DNA of 57,700 bases from a virus: positions 1 through 57,700 of the IMG/VR virus record IMGVR_UViG_3300035145_002905; one strand, 5' to 3'. The notes beneath the pieces were generated by a model. The model ran no database searches and was not told where the DNA came from. It saw only the letters and a program-made list of their open reading frames with translations. Positions 45,789 to 54,583 of this stretch are shown piece after piece. The position numbers and the translations under genes are program-made. Positions within the stretch are counted from its first letter, which is position 1. Each line of letters starts with the position of its first letter.

Positions 45789-46636
45789 TGATTAATTTAG
45801 TAACTGTTGTAGGTCATAACATTACAATGTTACCACATATGTTAAATTACTATAAAGATATAGTAGATAAAATTTATGTGGTTGTTTACAGACAACACGA
45901 AGATGATGGTATTTTAGAAGAAATAAAAAAACTAGGAATTACACCATATAAAGTTGTTACTGAACCAAAATTTAATTGGAGAAAGGTAACAGAACTTTAT
46001 AACGAAGTAAAGATGACAAAACCAAATGATTGGTGGGTGGTATCTGATGATGATGAATTCCATGTATATCCAAAACCATTAAAAGAACTCATCAGAGAAT
46101 GTGAGGATAATGGTTGGGAATTTATTACTGGTGGGTTTTTAGATAGAATAGGAGAAGGTGGAACTTTTCCTAAAGTAGAAAAAGAAAGTAACATATGGGA
46201 GTTATTCCCATATAGTGGCTTTTTTAGGTATCCACTTAGTGGGGCCTGTCCCAATAAATGTTGTGTGATGAAAGGTCATATTCATGTAACAAACGGCCAA
46301 CATTATGCAATTGTTGATGGGAATCATGTGTGGGGAGAAGAGGGTTCAAAACATCCTCTTCGATACCCGCCTGGTAGAGGTGAGGGATTTATACAAGTTC
46401 ATCACTTCAAATGGGATTCGACTGTTTTAGAACGATTAAAAGAGGTTTCAGAAACAGAAGAAGATTACACTTTTTGGGAAGAATACAAAAAGATGTATAA
46501 CGCAATCAAAGATAATGATTGGAAAATTGATATTAGTAATCCTACATTTGGTTTGATAAAAAATATACCAATTGAATCAGAACATTGGGATTATCAATAT
46601 TGGAATAGATTAACAAAAGGAATAATTAAAGTTTAA
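45788..46636 (+). CDS. Family 2-like glycosyltransferase
   Basis: From ATG 45788 the protein has 282 residues and starts MINLVTVVGHNITMLPHML. An upstream start at 45698 would add 30 residues lying inside the methyltransferase gene and is less likely. WWVVSDDDEFHVYP at about 80-93 holds the acidic DDD metal site of GT-A enzymes, resembling the GT2/GT92 type. A later HVWGEEGSKHPLRYPP and VHHFKWDS region is His/Trp-rich as in the acceptor site. It probably works with the other transferases of the island. Confidence 0.75.
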   Translation: MINLVTVVGHNITMLPHMLNYYKDIVDKIYVVVYRQHEDDGILEEIKKLGITPYKVVTEPKFNWRKVTELYNEVKMTKPNDWWVVSDDDEFHVYPKPLKELIRECEDNGWEFITGGFLDRIGEGGTFPKVEKESNIWELFPYSGFFRYPLSGACPNKCCVMKGHIHVTNGQHYAIVDGNHVWGEEGSKHPLRYPPGRGEGFIQVHHFKWDSTVLERLKEVSETEEDYTFWEEYKKMYNAIKDNDWKIDISNPTFGLIKNIPIESEHWDYQYWNRLTKGIIKV

Positions 46637-46639
46637 ATT

Positions 46640-46819
46640 ATGGCAAAAAACGAAACTGAAAAATTACTTGAAGAAAGAAAAATCAAAGCGTTAGAAAAAA
46701 TTGCTAACTCTTTAGATGCACTTACGTTATGGTTTGAAGAAATCGATAAAGAAGAGTGGGGACCAAGAATCGAGTGGTATATGTCTTTATGGAAAGAGAA
46801 GTTTATTGATGAAAAATAA
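46640..46819 (+). CDS. 59-residue helical protein, unknown
   Basis: ATG at 46640 (3 nt behind the previous stop) and TAA at 46817-46819. It begins MAKNETEKLLEERKIKALEK and has a Trp-rich C-terminal half (LWFEEIDKEEWGPRIEWYMS). It is fully helical and charged. It overlaps the next start by 11 nt. It may be an accessory subunit of a neighbouring enzyme; no family is known to me. Confidence 0.6.
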   Translation: MAKNETEKLLEERKIKALEKIANSLDALTLWFEEIDKEEWGPRIEWYMSLWKEKFIDEK

Positions 46820-48242
46820 ACTTGGTGTAATAGTACCATATAGAAATAGGTCAACTCATCTTGATAAGTTTTTAAAAGATGCACCAGGAAAGTTAAAAGA
46901 ACAAGAAATCGATTTTGAAATCATCGTTGTTGAACAAGCAGATGATAAACCGTTTAATCGAGGAAAGTTACTTAACATTGGTGTAAAGAAAGCAAAAGAG
47001 AGAGGCTGTACTTATGTTGCTCTACATGATGTGGATATGATACCACTACGCGTTGATTATTCATCAGTTGATAGACCAACACACCTTGCAACACACTTCA
47101 CATCTAATCATGGTGAAAAAAGAATTATCTTTGATGAATATTTTGGAGGCGTAACTCTTTTTCCTATTTTAGATTATTATAAAGTAAATGGATACTCAAA
47201 TGAATATTGGGGATGGGGATATGAAGATGATGATTTGATGTATCGTTGTAGGGAAAACTATATGGATTTTAATACCAAACAAATACCTGTAAAAACAACT
47301 AATTCAGCTGGATTAGTTTTTAATGGTTGGGATAGTCAAGTTAAATTACCTAAACCATATCACTTCGATAACTTTTCCATACTAATAACATTTGAACCAG
47401 ATAAAATAGAATGTGATGAAGAACGTGCAATAGATGAGTATTCTATTTTATCAGTACCTGGATATGATATGGGATTTTCATATAATTCATTTAAAAGATA
47501 TAAATTTGAAACATTCACAACAAAGAAAGAATGTATAAGTTTAAAATCTGTAATTACAGAACCAAAGAGAACTACTCTTATGGTTGTAGTAGACCAGTAC
47601 AATAAATTTATTAAGTTATATCAAGATGGTGAATTAATAGATGAACATGAATACGAAGGTAGATTATTAAGATATGATAAAGAAAAATTTATTTATCTTG
47701 GACAAACACCATCTGCAGACCATAACGCAAGGAGACCATATAAAGGTAGAATTGATTATCTTGCTTTTTGGAATCATTCACTAGAACCAGGTCAAGTTAA
47801 TACAATTTTTAAAAATCTTCCAATGGGTGTTTTAGAAAATTATGAAGGTTATACAACATCACATTGTTTAGAAGCTGTGTATGATGCAAAGGCATCTACA
47901 TTTCATAAACTTATTGATTTAAGTGGTAATAACAGACATGGTAAGATACATCATTGTGATAGAACTGCAGTATATCATGAAGAAGATTTTACTGAAATTG
48001 CGGTGCCATGGAGAAAAGAGGGTAGATTCCTTTTATTACCTCATGCAGATAATGGATTTTATGAAAACAAATGGATTTATACAGAAACTAGAAAAAATCA
48101 AGTTAGATTTTACAATAAAGTTTTAAAAGGAAAAACAAATTGGAGAAGAGATGGTATGGATACATTAAAATATAAATTAATGAGTGAAACTAATTTAGGG
48201 GGAGACAATTATAAAGGTGTAATGTTATCTTGTCAATTATGA
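46809..48242 (+). CDS. GT7 galactosyltransferase-like enzyme fused to LamG and a C-terminal module (copy 1)
   Basis: From ATG 46809 the protein has 477 residues; an earlier start at 46716 would lie inside another gene. Residues 1-150 have the GT7 (animal beta-1,4-galactosyltransferase) motifs: VPYRNR at 9-14, FNRGKLLNIG at 49-58, HDVDMIP at 73-79 with the DxD metal site, YFGG at 111-114 and NGYSNEYWGWGYEDDD at 127-142. Residues about 165-345 are a LamG/concanavalin-type sandwich (KGRIDYLAFW). A third module (EGRFLLLPHADNGFYENKW) is shared with copy 2. It probably transfers a hexose or hexosamine to a glycan bound by the lectin domain. Confidence 0.85.
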   Translation: MKNKLGVIVPYRNRSTHLDKFLKDAPGKLKEQEIDFEIIVVEQADDKPFNRGKLLNIGVKKAKERGCTYVALHDVDMIPLRVDYSSVDRPTHLATHFTSNHGEKRIIFDEYFGGVTLFPILDYYKVNGYSNEYWGWGYEDDDLMYRCRENYMDFNTKQIPVKTTNSAGLVFNGWDSQVKLPKPYHFDNFSILITFEPDKIECDEERAIDEYSILSVPGYDMGFSYNSFKRYKFETFTTKKECISLKSVITEPKRTTLMVVVDQYNKFIKLYQDGELIDEHEYEGRLLRYDKEKFIYLGQTPSADHNARRPYKGRIDYLAFWNHSLEPGQVNTIFKNLPMGVLENYEGYTTSHCLEAVYDAKASTFHKLIDLSGNNRHGKIHHCDRTAVYHEEDFTEIAVPWRKEGRFLLLPHADNGFYENKWIYTETRKNQVRFYNKVLKGKTNWRRDGMDTLKYKLMSETNLGGDNYKGVMLSCQL

Positions 48243-48643
48243 TGTATAAAAGAGGAATAATAGCTGGAAATTTTGATGTAATCCATCCAGGTTACATAAA
48301 AATGTTTAAAGAATGTAAATCATATTGTGAAGAGTTTGGTATATTTTTACATACCGACCCATCAATTGAAAGACCACATAAATTAAAACCTATATTAAGT
48401 GTAGATGAAAGAACAGAAATATTACAATCAATAAAATATATTGATTATATTCAATACTATACTTATGAAGATGAATTAGTAGAATTATTAGTTAGAGATA
48501 AACCAGATATTAGATTTTTAGGAGATGATTACAGAGGTAAAACGTACACTGGTTTTGAATTAGATATTCCAATTCATTATTTAAATAGAGACCATGGGTG
48601 GAGTACAACTAAGTTTAAAAAATTAATTTCTGAAACAATATGA
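48239..48643 (+). CDS. TagD-like cytidylyltransferase with altered HxGH motif
   Basis: This 134-residue protein (start chosen at ATG 48239, overlapping the previous stop) resembles glycerol-3-phosphate cytidylyltransferase: AGNFDVIHPGYIKMFKE at the N-terminus, a middle LSVDERTEILQSIKYID and WSTTKFKKLI at the end. The second His of HxGH is Tyr here (HPGY), and the final R-T-x-G-I-S-T-T block is reduced. Activity may be changed or lost. In context it would make a CDP-linked alcohol for glycan building. Confidence 0.75.
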   Translation: MMYKRGIIAGNFDVIHPGYIKMFKECKSYCEEFGIFLHTDPSIERPHKLKPILSVDERTEILQSIKYIDYIQYYTYEDELVELLVRDKPDIRFLGDDYRGKTYTGFELDIPIHYLNRDHGWSTTKFKKLISETI

Positions 48644-50109
48644 AGATAGGTGTATGTGTACCATATAGAAATCGAGAAGCTCACATGAAAGAGTTTATAC
48701 CTGCAATCGGTGATTATTTAGAATCACAGGGTATTGAATATGGAATCTATTTAGGACATCAATGTGATAAACATTTATTCAATAGAGGTGCAATGAAAAA
48801 TGTTGCAGCAAAACACGCATTTGAAGATGGATGTGATTACATTGTTTGGCATGATATTGATATGATACCTGAAAAGGGTTGTGATTATTCTTTTCCAAAA
48901 GAACATCCTATTCATATTGCAACAAATATATCTCAAATGGATTACAAACTAAAGTATGAAGAATACTTTGGTGGGGCAGTTTTATTTTCAAAAGAACAAG
49001 TAGAGGCAACAAATGGATATTCAAATGATTATTGGGATTGGGGAATGGAAGATGATGATTTATTTTGGAGATGTGTACTTGAAGGATATGCAAATGATTC
49101 TTACATGAAATCTACTTCTGCAGAGCAAAACTATTTTCACTTTAATGGTAAAAATTCTTATATAGAAATACCAACATCACCACAGTTAAGAAATTTAACA
49201 TCAAGGTCTCATACAGTATCAGTTTTAGTTAGGGCACAACAACAAGAAGAAAAAGTTCCTATTTGGTTAGTAGGTGATGAGGATAGAAGATTTTGTGAGT
49301 ATCCTATTTTAAGGAGACCTGGTTATGATTGGGGATTGAGTTACAATAATTCAAGAGCATATACTGGTATATTATGGAATCACAAATCAGAAAACTTTTA
49401 TCAATGGATGAAACGATATGAGAATCAATGGAGTTGGGTAACATTATCAGTAGATGTTGAAAATAATAAAATCCATTTTTACTTAAATGGTAAAGAATCT
49501 GATGCAAGACACGGTCATGGAACACATTCACCACAACCATTTGATGGTAAACTAAAAAGATATGGTTCTGCACCATATTTTATTGGAACAACAACTTCAG
49601 CTGCTGCAAAGGATGTAAACAAGTTTTTTAAAGGTGATATTGCCAAAGTAATGATGTGGGATAGAAAATTAGAAGAAAAAGAAATTCAAAATATATATAA
49701 GAGACCAGTAAAAGATGGATTGCAATTATTCTATGATTTTAACTCAGGTACAGCAAAAGATTTGAGTGGTATGGATAATCATGGTAGAATTGTTAATTGT
49801 GAAAAAAAGAGAGATGTTATAAAAATTCCTTACACAATTATTCCACATAGGATACCTGGTAGATTAAAATGTTTACCTCATAAAGATGAAGGATTAACAA
49901 AAGATGAAAATGGTAATCAAATATGGGCAAAAGGTAGAACAACAGCAAGAAATGAAAGAAGATATGTTCTTCAAATGCAACAAGGTACTTGGGATTACAA
50001 ATCAGATGGTATCAAACAATTAGAATATGAATTGTTAGAAACTGTTGTAATAAATCAAAAGTACAATGCAAAACTTATAAATGTAAAATTAGATGGCAGA
50101 CAAGGATAA
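48640..50109 (+). CDS. GT7 galactosyltransferase-like enzyme fused to LamG and a C-terminal module (copy 2)
   Basis: This 489-residue protein has the same three-part layout as 46809-48242. GT7 motifs are VPYRNR at 7-12, FNRG at 47-50, HDIDMIP at 71-77, YFGG at 109-112 and NGYSNDYWDWGMEDDD at 125-140 (Asp for one Gly of WGWG). LamG-type residues about 160-345 include FKGDIAKVMMWDRKL, and the C-terminal module shows PGRLKCLPHKDEG, R.ERRYVLQ and SDGIKQLEYELLE. It is a paralogue, perhaps with another sugar or acceptor specificity. The start overlaps the cytidylyltransferase stop (ATGA). Confidence 0.85.
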   Translation: MKIGVCVPYRNREAHMKEFIPAIGDYLESQGIEYGIYLGHQCDKHLFNRGAMKNVAAKHAFEDGCDYIVWHDIDMIPEKGCDYSFPKEHPIHIATNISQMDYKLKYEEYFGGAVLFSKEQVEATNGYSNDYWDWGMEDDDLFWRCVLEGYANDSYMKSTSAEQNYFHFNGKNSYIEIPTSPQLRNLTSRSHTVSVLVRAQQQEEKVPIWLVGDEDRRFCEYPILRRPGYDWGLSYNNSRAYTGILWNHKSENFYQWMKRYENQWSWVTLSVDVENNKIHFYLNGKESDARHGHGTHSPQPFDGKLKRYGSAPYFIGTTTSAAAKDVNKFFKGDIAKVMMWDRKLEEKEIQNIYKRPVKDGLQLFYDFNSGTAKDLSGMDNHGRIVNCEKKRDVIKIPYTIIPHRIPGRLKCLPHKDEGLTKDENGNQIWAKGRTTARNERRYVLQMQQGTWDYKSDGIKQLEYELLETVVINQKYNAKLINVKLDGRQG

Positions 50110-51541
50110 TAAAGAATTAGAAAAAGAAGTAAAAGGAACTATCGGTGGTGATAATCCATTTTACTTAAATGTTCGTGATACTTTAAATAAACAAGGTTGT
50201 GGAATGTGTTTAGCAAAATGGACACAAGTTACACTTCACTTACAGTTAGGACATACGCATTCTTGTCACCACCCTAAAACTCACCCTATCTCTACAAAAG
50301 AAATTGCAAGAAATCCATCTGCACTTCATAATACAAGATACAAAAAACTTCGTAGAAAAGAAATGTTAAATGGAGAGAGACCAGAAGAATGTGATTATTG
50401 TTGGGGTGTAGAAGATAACTCAGATAGATTCTCAGATAGAACTTTTAAATCAGGTGAATCTTGGTCTTGGCCATTTGCTGAAGAAATAATGGCATTAGAT
50501 TGGAGACATGATTATAATCCAAAATATGTTGAAGTTGCTTTTTCAAATGCTTGTAATTTTAAATGTTCATATTGTGGGCCTGCATTTTCAACGCAACATA
50601 TGGAAGAAATCAAAAAGTATGGTGCGTATCCTACTACTGATAAGTTCAATTCTTTAGAGTGGGCAAAACAAGAAAACAAAATGCCAATTCCACAATCACA
50701 AGAAAATCCATATGTAGAAGCATTTTGGAAATGGTGGCCCGATTTGTATAGAGATTTACATACATTCAGAATAACTGGTGGTGAACCTTTAATGAGTAAA
50801 GATACATGGGGAGTGTTAGATTATATTATCAATGAAAAAAACCCAAATAGAAATCTTAAACTAGCAATAAACTCAAACTTAGGTATACCTGATAAATTAG
50901 TAGATAGATTTATTGATAAAATAAATAAAATTTGTGATGAAGATAGAGTAGATGAATTTATTATCTTTACTTCAGTTGATGGTTGGGGAGAACAAGCAGA
51001 ATACATTAGAAATGGATTAGAGTTTAACAGATTTTGGGATAATGTAAATAAAATATTTACCAAATGTCCTAGAGTGAATGTAACTTTTATGGTAACATAC
51101 AATGCACTATCAGTTCCGACATATCATAAGTTAATTGATGGAGTTTATGACCTCAAACAAACATATGGTTCATCTGATAGGTTTTGGAAATCTGCATCAT
51201 TTTTAGATACATCTTACTTAAGATATCCAACACACCAAACAGTTCAAGTATTACCAGATGGATGGGAAAAGGCAGTTTATCAACAAGCAAAACAAGCAGA
51301 TTTCTTAGGAGTACCTGTATTTGATTATAGTTACATTGGATATTCTGATATTGAAATTCAAAAAATTAAAAGAACATATGATTGGATGATTGCACCGGTT
51401 GATGAAGATAGATTAAAAACTCAAAGAAGAAACTTTGGACATTATTTTAGAGCACATGATGAAAGAAGAGGAACTGATTTTTGTAAAACATTTCCAGAGT
51501 TTGCAGATTTTTACCACGATTGTTTAAATATTAAGTTATGA
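50093..51541 (+). CDS. Radical SAM protein, twitch-domain type
   Basis: This 482-residue enzyme has the radical SAM cluster motif CNFKCSYC (Cys154, Cys158, Cys161) and TGGEPL at about 228-233. Extra Cys at 36, 39, 58, 100 and 103 form an N-terminal iron-sulfur or zinc site, as in phage 'twitch domain' radical SAM proteins, whose substrate is not known. It overlaps the GT7 gene by 17 nt and the next gene by 4 nt, so it belongs to the sugar island operon. It may carry out a radical step on a sugar or on a protein acceptor. Confidence 0.88.
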   Translation: MADKDNKELEKEVKGTIGGDNPFYLNVRDTLNKQGCGMCLAKWTQVTLHLQLGHTHSCHHPKTHPISTKEIARNPSALHNTRYKKLRRKEMLNGERPEECDYCWGVEDNSDRFSDRTFKSGESWSWPFAEEIMALDWRHDYNPKYVEVAFSNACNFKCSYCGPAFSTQHMEEIKKYGAYPTTDKFNSLEWAKQENKMPIPQSQENPYVEAFWKWWPDLYRDLHTFRITGGEPLMSKDTWGVLDYIINEKNPNRNLKLAINSNLGIPDKLVDRFIDKINKICDEDRVDEFIIFTSVDGWGEQAEYIRNGLEFNRFWDNVNKIFTKCPRVNVTFMVTYNALSVPTYHKLIDGVYDLKQTYGSSDRFWKSASFLDTSYLRYPTHQTVQVLPDGWEKAVYQQAKQADFLGVPVFDYSYIGYSDIEIQKIKRTYDWMIAPVDEDRLKTQRRNFGHYFRAHDERRGTDFCKTFPEFADFYHDCLNIKL

Positions 51542-52263
51542 TAGATTTTAATGGAGATAGTTGTTACTTTGTTGTACCAGAAAGTAAATATGGACTTTCA
51601 GAAATAGTACCAAAATATGTAACTAATAAAAATTTTACTTTTTGTGTACAATGTAAGCCAGATTGGGATAATATGGTTGAAGGAGAAATATCCGCAGAAG
51701 GTGGATTAGTTATGAAGAATGGTCAACACATGGGAATATCTTGTTTTGTAAATAGTGGAATGAGGTTTTTTAGGGCAACACTATGGGTTCAAGATAGAAA
51801 AGGATTTATAACTTGTATAGAAAAACAATTACCAGTAACAGAAGAAAGTAAAGATAAAGAATACTTTATAACATTTAGACACGATATACGAAAGAAAAAA
51901 ATTGTTATTGGAAACTACGATTATTTCGAAGAATTAGAGTATCCTGCTGCATCACCAATTGATTATTCAAATTCTTGGTTGTGGGTTGGAGCAGCAAATG
52001 CTTTTAAAACTTGTGCAATAGAACATAGACAATATTTTAGAGGAAGTATATCTTACGTTAGTGTTCATTCTGAGTATTTGAGTAATTTAGATATCAAAAA
52101 GATTTATGGAAATACGACATCCATATCAGAACTTAAAAAATTACAAAACGAGAATACAGTATTGTTTTCAGATTTAAAAATAAGAACACCATATAAGATA
52201 TTTGATAATAGTGATAATGGTAATCATTTAATTGTATATGATGAAAAATGGCTAGAAAGTTAA
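51538..52263 (+). CDS. Free-standing LamG-like lectin protein
   Basis: This 241-residue protein has no signal peptide and is beta-rich. It ends in a segment (YFRGSISYVSVHSEYLSNLDIKKIY) that matches the end of the LamG-type domains of both GT7 fusions and the giant tail protein, with His in place of the usual Trp. It begins DFNGDSCYFVVPESKYG, the usual lectin-sandwich start. No enzymatic part is present. It could bring the glycan acceptor to its neighbours, or join the virion. Confidence 0.7.
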   Translation: MIDFNGDSCYFVVPESKYGLSEIVPKYVTNKNFTFCVQCKPDWDNMVEGEISAEGGLVMKNGQHMGISCFVNSGMRFFRATLWVQDRKGFITCIEKQLPVTEESKDKEYFITFRHDIRKKKIVIGNYDYFEELEYPAASPIDYSNSWLWVGAANAFKTCAIEHRQYFRGSISYVSVHSEYLSNLDIKKIYGNTTSISELKKLQNENTVLFSDLKIRTPYKIFDNSDNGNHLIVYDEKWLES

Positions 52264-53618
52264 ATGATATAAAATTCGTATTCGATTATAAAACACCTAC
52301 TGGTTACTTAGGGTTCGGATATACAAAACAAGAGATACCTGATATATTTGAATTACTAAATAGAGAAAGATTCGAATTACACCCACTTGCATTTATAAAA
52401 AGAAATAAATGGAGTAAAAATGTAGTATGGGTACAAGGACAATATGTACCACAACTATTAGACCCACCATATAATATAGAAGCAAAAACAACATTTGATG
52501 TAAATGATGAATTCAATGAGAATGATTTTTATCTTCTACCAATAGAATCAGTATATCATGAGAATCCACCTTTTGATTATATCGGAGAAGAAACATTCAA
52601 TATCTCAGAAATGTTTTCAAAGAAATTATTAGACCTTATAAAAACAAAACCAAATGTTAGAATATTTTTTGTAGATTCAAGAGAAGGAGATTATTTAATT
52701 CCTCAAAAAGTATATTCTAAAATTATAAAATGGTTAGATGATAACAATGTAAATCATCTTGGTAAGTTTATATTTTCAACTTTAAATGATAAAGAAAAAT
52801 ACAACATACCAAATGATTCAAGATTACAATTTTTTAACAACGAACATTATATTACTCTTGCAGGTGGTCATGTTACATCTTGTTTGAAAAATGATGAGGC
52901 AGTTAGAAACGATAGAGAAAGAGATAATTACAATTACGATATTAGACATACTTGGGAAGATAGGAATGTTAAAAAACATTTTAATATGATGAATCGTAAT
53001 CCAGATAGATTACATAGACCGTATTTTATTGGAAGATTAATTCAAGAAAATATATTTGATAAAGGATTTATATCTTTATTTAAACCAGATGATAAGTTTG
53101 CTACTTTTAATTTTAATTCTGATGTATATAAATGTGTACAAGATACATTTCCATATCATTTGGATGAAACAGATTCAGAAAGAGTTTCTCAATTTCATAA
53201 CTATCTATCAGTAAATACTCCATATGTTGAATCTTTATTTACAATTGTAGGTGAAACAAACGCAAATTCTGATTGTGTATTTATAACTGAAAAAACATTG
53301 AAACCAATTATGAATCTTCATCCATTTTTTGTAGTTGGTAATCCACATATTTTAAAAAAATTAAAAGAATTAGGATTTAAAACATTTGACTGTATTTGGG
53401 ATGAATCATATGATAATGAATTAGATTTAAATACACGAATTGAGAAGATTATTTCAGAGGTAAAAAAACTTACTAACATTTCTTTAGAAGAATTACACGA
53501 AAAAATTCAGAAAACTAAAAATATATGTATATATAATAGGGAGTGGTTGGTAAAACTACATCATAAAAACTTAAAATACCAAAACTTAAAAAAATGTTTA
53601 CAGAAACCAGTTATATAA
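52248..53618 (+). CDS. Glycosyltransferase-like protein (EKxxKP family)
   Basis: This 456-residue protein has a C-terminal TEKTLKPIMNLHPFFVVGNP at about 347-366 and GFKTFDCIWDESYDNE just behind, the same block as in 33271-34506 and 2927-5059. The N-terminal two thirds are unassigned, with many charged and aromatic residues. I infer a sugar transferase with a GT-B-like or fucosyltransferase-like end. It overlaps the LamG gene by 16 nt and the SDR gene by 25 nt, so it belongs to the sugar operon. Confidence 0.55.
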   Translation: MARKLNDIKFVFDYKTPTGYLGFGYTKQEIPDIFELLNRERFELHPLAFIKRNKWSKNVVWVQGQYVPQLLDPPYNIEAKTTFDVNDEFNENDFYLLPIESVYHENPPFDYIGEETFNISEMFSKKLLDLIKTKPNVRIFFVDSREGDYLIPQKVYSKIIKWLDDNNVNHLGKFIFSTLNDKEKYNIPNDSRLQFFNNEHYITLAGGHVTSCLKNDEAVRNDRERDNYNYDIRHTWEDRNVKKHFNMMNRNPDRLHRPYFIGRLIQENIFDKGFISLFKPDDKFATFNFNSDVYKCVQDTFPYHLDETDSERVSQFHNYLSVNTPYVESLFTIVGETNANSDCVFITEKTLKPIMNLHPFFVVGNPHILKKLKELGFKTFDCIWDESYDNELDLNTRIEKIISEVKKLTNISLEELHEKIQKTKNICIYNREWLVKLHHKNLKYQNLKKCLQKPVI

Positions 53619-54583
53619 ATGTTTTAATCACAGGTGGAGCTGGATATTTAGGTTCTGTTATTGCAGAACAATTACTCAATTCAGGTCAAATAAATAAATT
53701 AGTTATCTATGATAACTTAATGTATAACCAAACATCTCCAATAATTCATTCACATAGAAAAAACTTTGAATTTGTTTATGGTGATGTAAGAAATCATGAA
53801 CAATTATTACCGTATGTTGAAGAAGCAGATGTAATTATTCCTCTTGCTGCAATAGTTGGATTTCCTGCATGTGATAGAGATAAAGATTTAGCAACTGCAA
53901 TAAATTATACTCATGTTAAGTTTATATGTGATAACCTAAAAGATAATCAGAAAATATTATACCCAAATACTAATAGTGGATATGGAATAGGAGAGAATGG
54001 TGAGTGTACTGAGGAGAGTCCACTTAACCCCATTTCCCACTATGGGGTTACCAAAGTAAATGCAGAACAAGAGATTCTGAAGAAGGGTGGTATTTCTTTA
54101 AGACTTGCCACCGTCTTTGGTACATCTGCAAGAATGAGAATGGATTTATTAGTGAACGAATTCGTATATAAAGCATTATCTGATAAATACATTACAATCT
54201 TTGAAAAAAACTTTGTAAGAAACTATATACACATCAGAGATGTTGCGTTTGCATTTAGATTTATGATTGAAAGATATAATGAATATAGTGGAGAGGCATT
54301 CAATGTAGGATTATCAAATGCAAATTTAAGTAAACAACAACTTGTAGAAAAAATTAAAGAATATGTACCAGATTTTGCAATCACATATTCAGATTATTAT
54401 CAAGACCCAGATAAAAGAGATTATATAGTATCAAATAAAAAAATTGAATCAACTGGTTGGGGCCCATTGTACTCACTAGATGATGGAATAGTAGAATTAA
54501 TTAAAACATACAAAATATTAATTTCTGATTTAAGTTCTAAATACAGAAATGGATTTCCTTTAAGTTATGGCAATAGGACGTAG
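53594..54583 (+). CDS. NAD-dependent sugar-nucleotide epimerase/dehydratase (extended SDR), copy 1
   Basis: This 329-residue protein has the Rossmann GGAGYLG at 14-20, an acidic residue behind strand 2, and the YxxxK pair Tyr150/Lys154 in HYGVTK. It belongs to the extended SDR group that acts on NDP-sugars (epimerase, dehydratase or reductase). It overlaps the preceding gene by 25 nt and the RmlC-like gene by 17 nt. The exact reaction is not readable from sequence. Confidence 0.88.
   Translation: MFTETSYINVLITGGAGYLGSVIAEQLLNSGQINKLVIYDNLMYNQTSPIIHSHRKNFEFVYGDVRNHEQLLPYVEEADVIIPLAAIVGFPACDRDKDLATAINYTHVKFICDNLKDNQKILYPNTNSGYGIGENGECTEESPLNPISHYGVTKVNAEQEILKKGGISLRLATVFGTSARMRMDLLVNEFVYKALSDKYITIFEKNFVRNYIHIRDVAFAFRFMIERYNEYSGEAFNVGLSNANLSKQQLVEKIKEYVPDFAITYSDYYQDPDKRDYIVSNKKIESTGWGPLYSLDDGIVELIKTYKILISDLSSKYRNGFPLSYGNRT

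Noticed and set aside
46716-46808. Upstream extension of the first GT7 gene
   Set aside because: It overlaps the small 46640-46819 gene and adds residues with no GT7 similarity; ATG 46809 gives the family-like start MKNKLGVIVPYRNR.
46633-46884. Minus-strand ORF of 83 codons
   Set aside because: Antisense to the 59-residue gene and the GT7 start; no motif or ribosome site.
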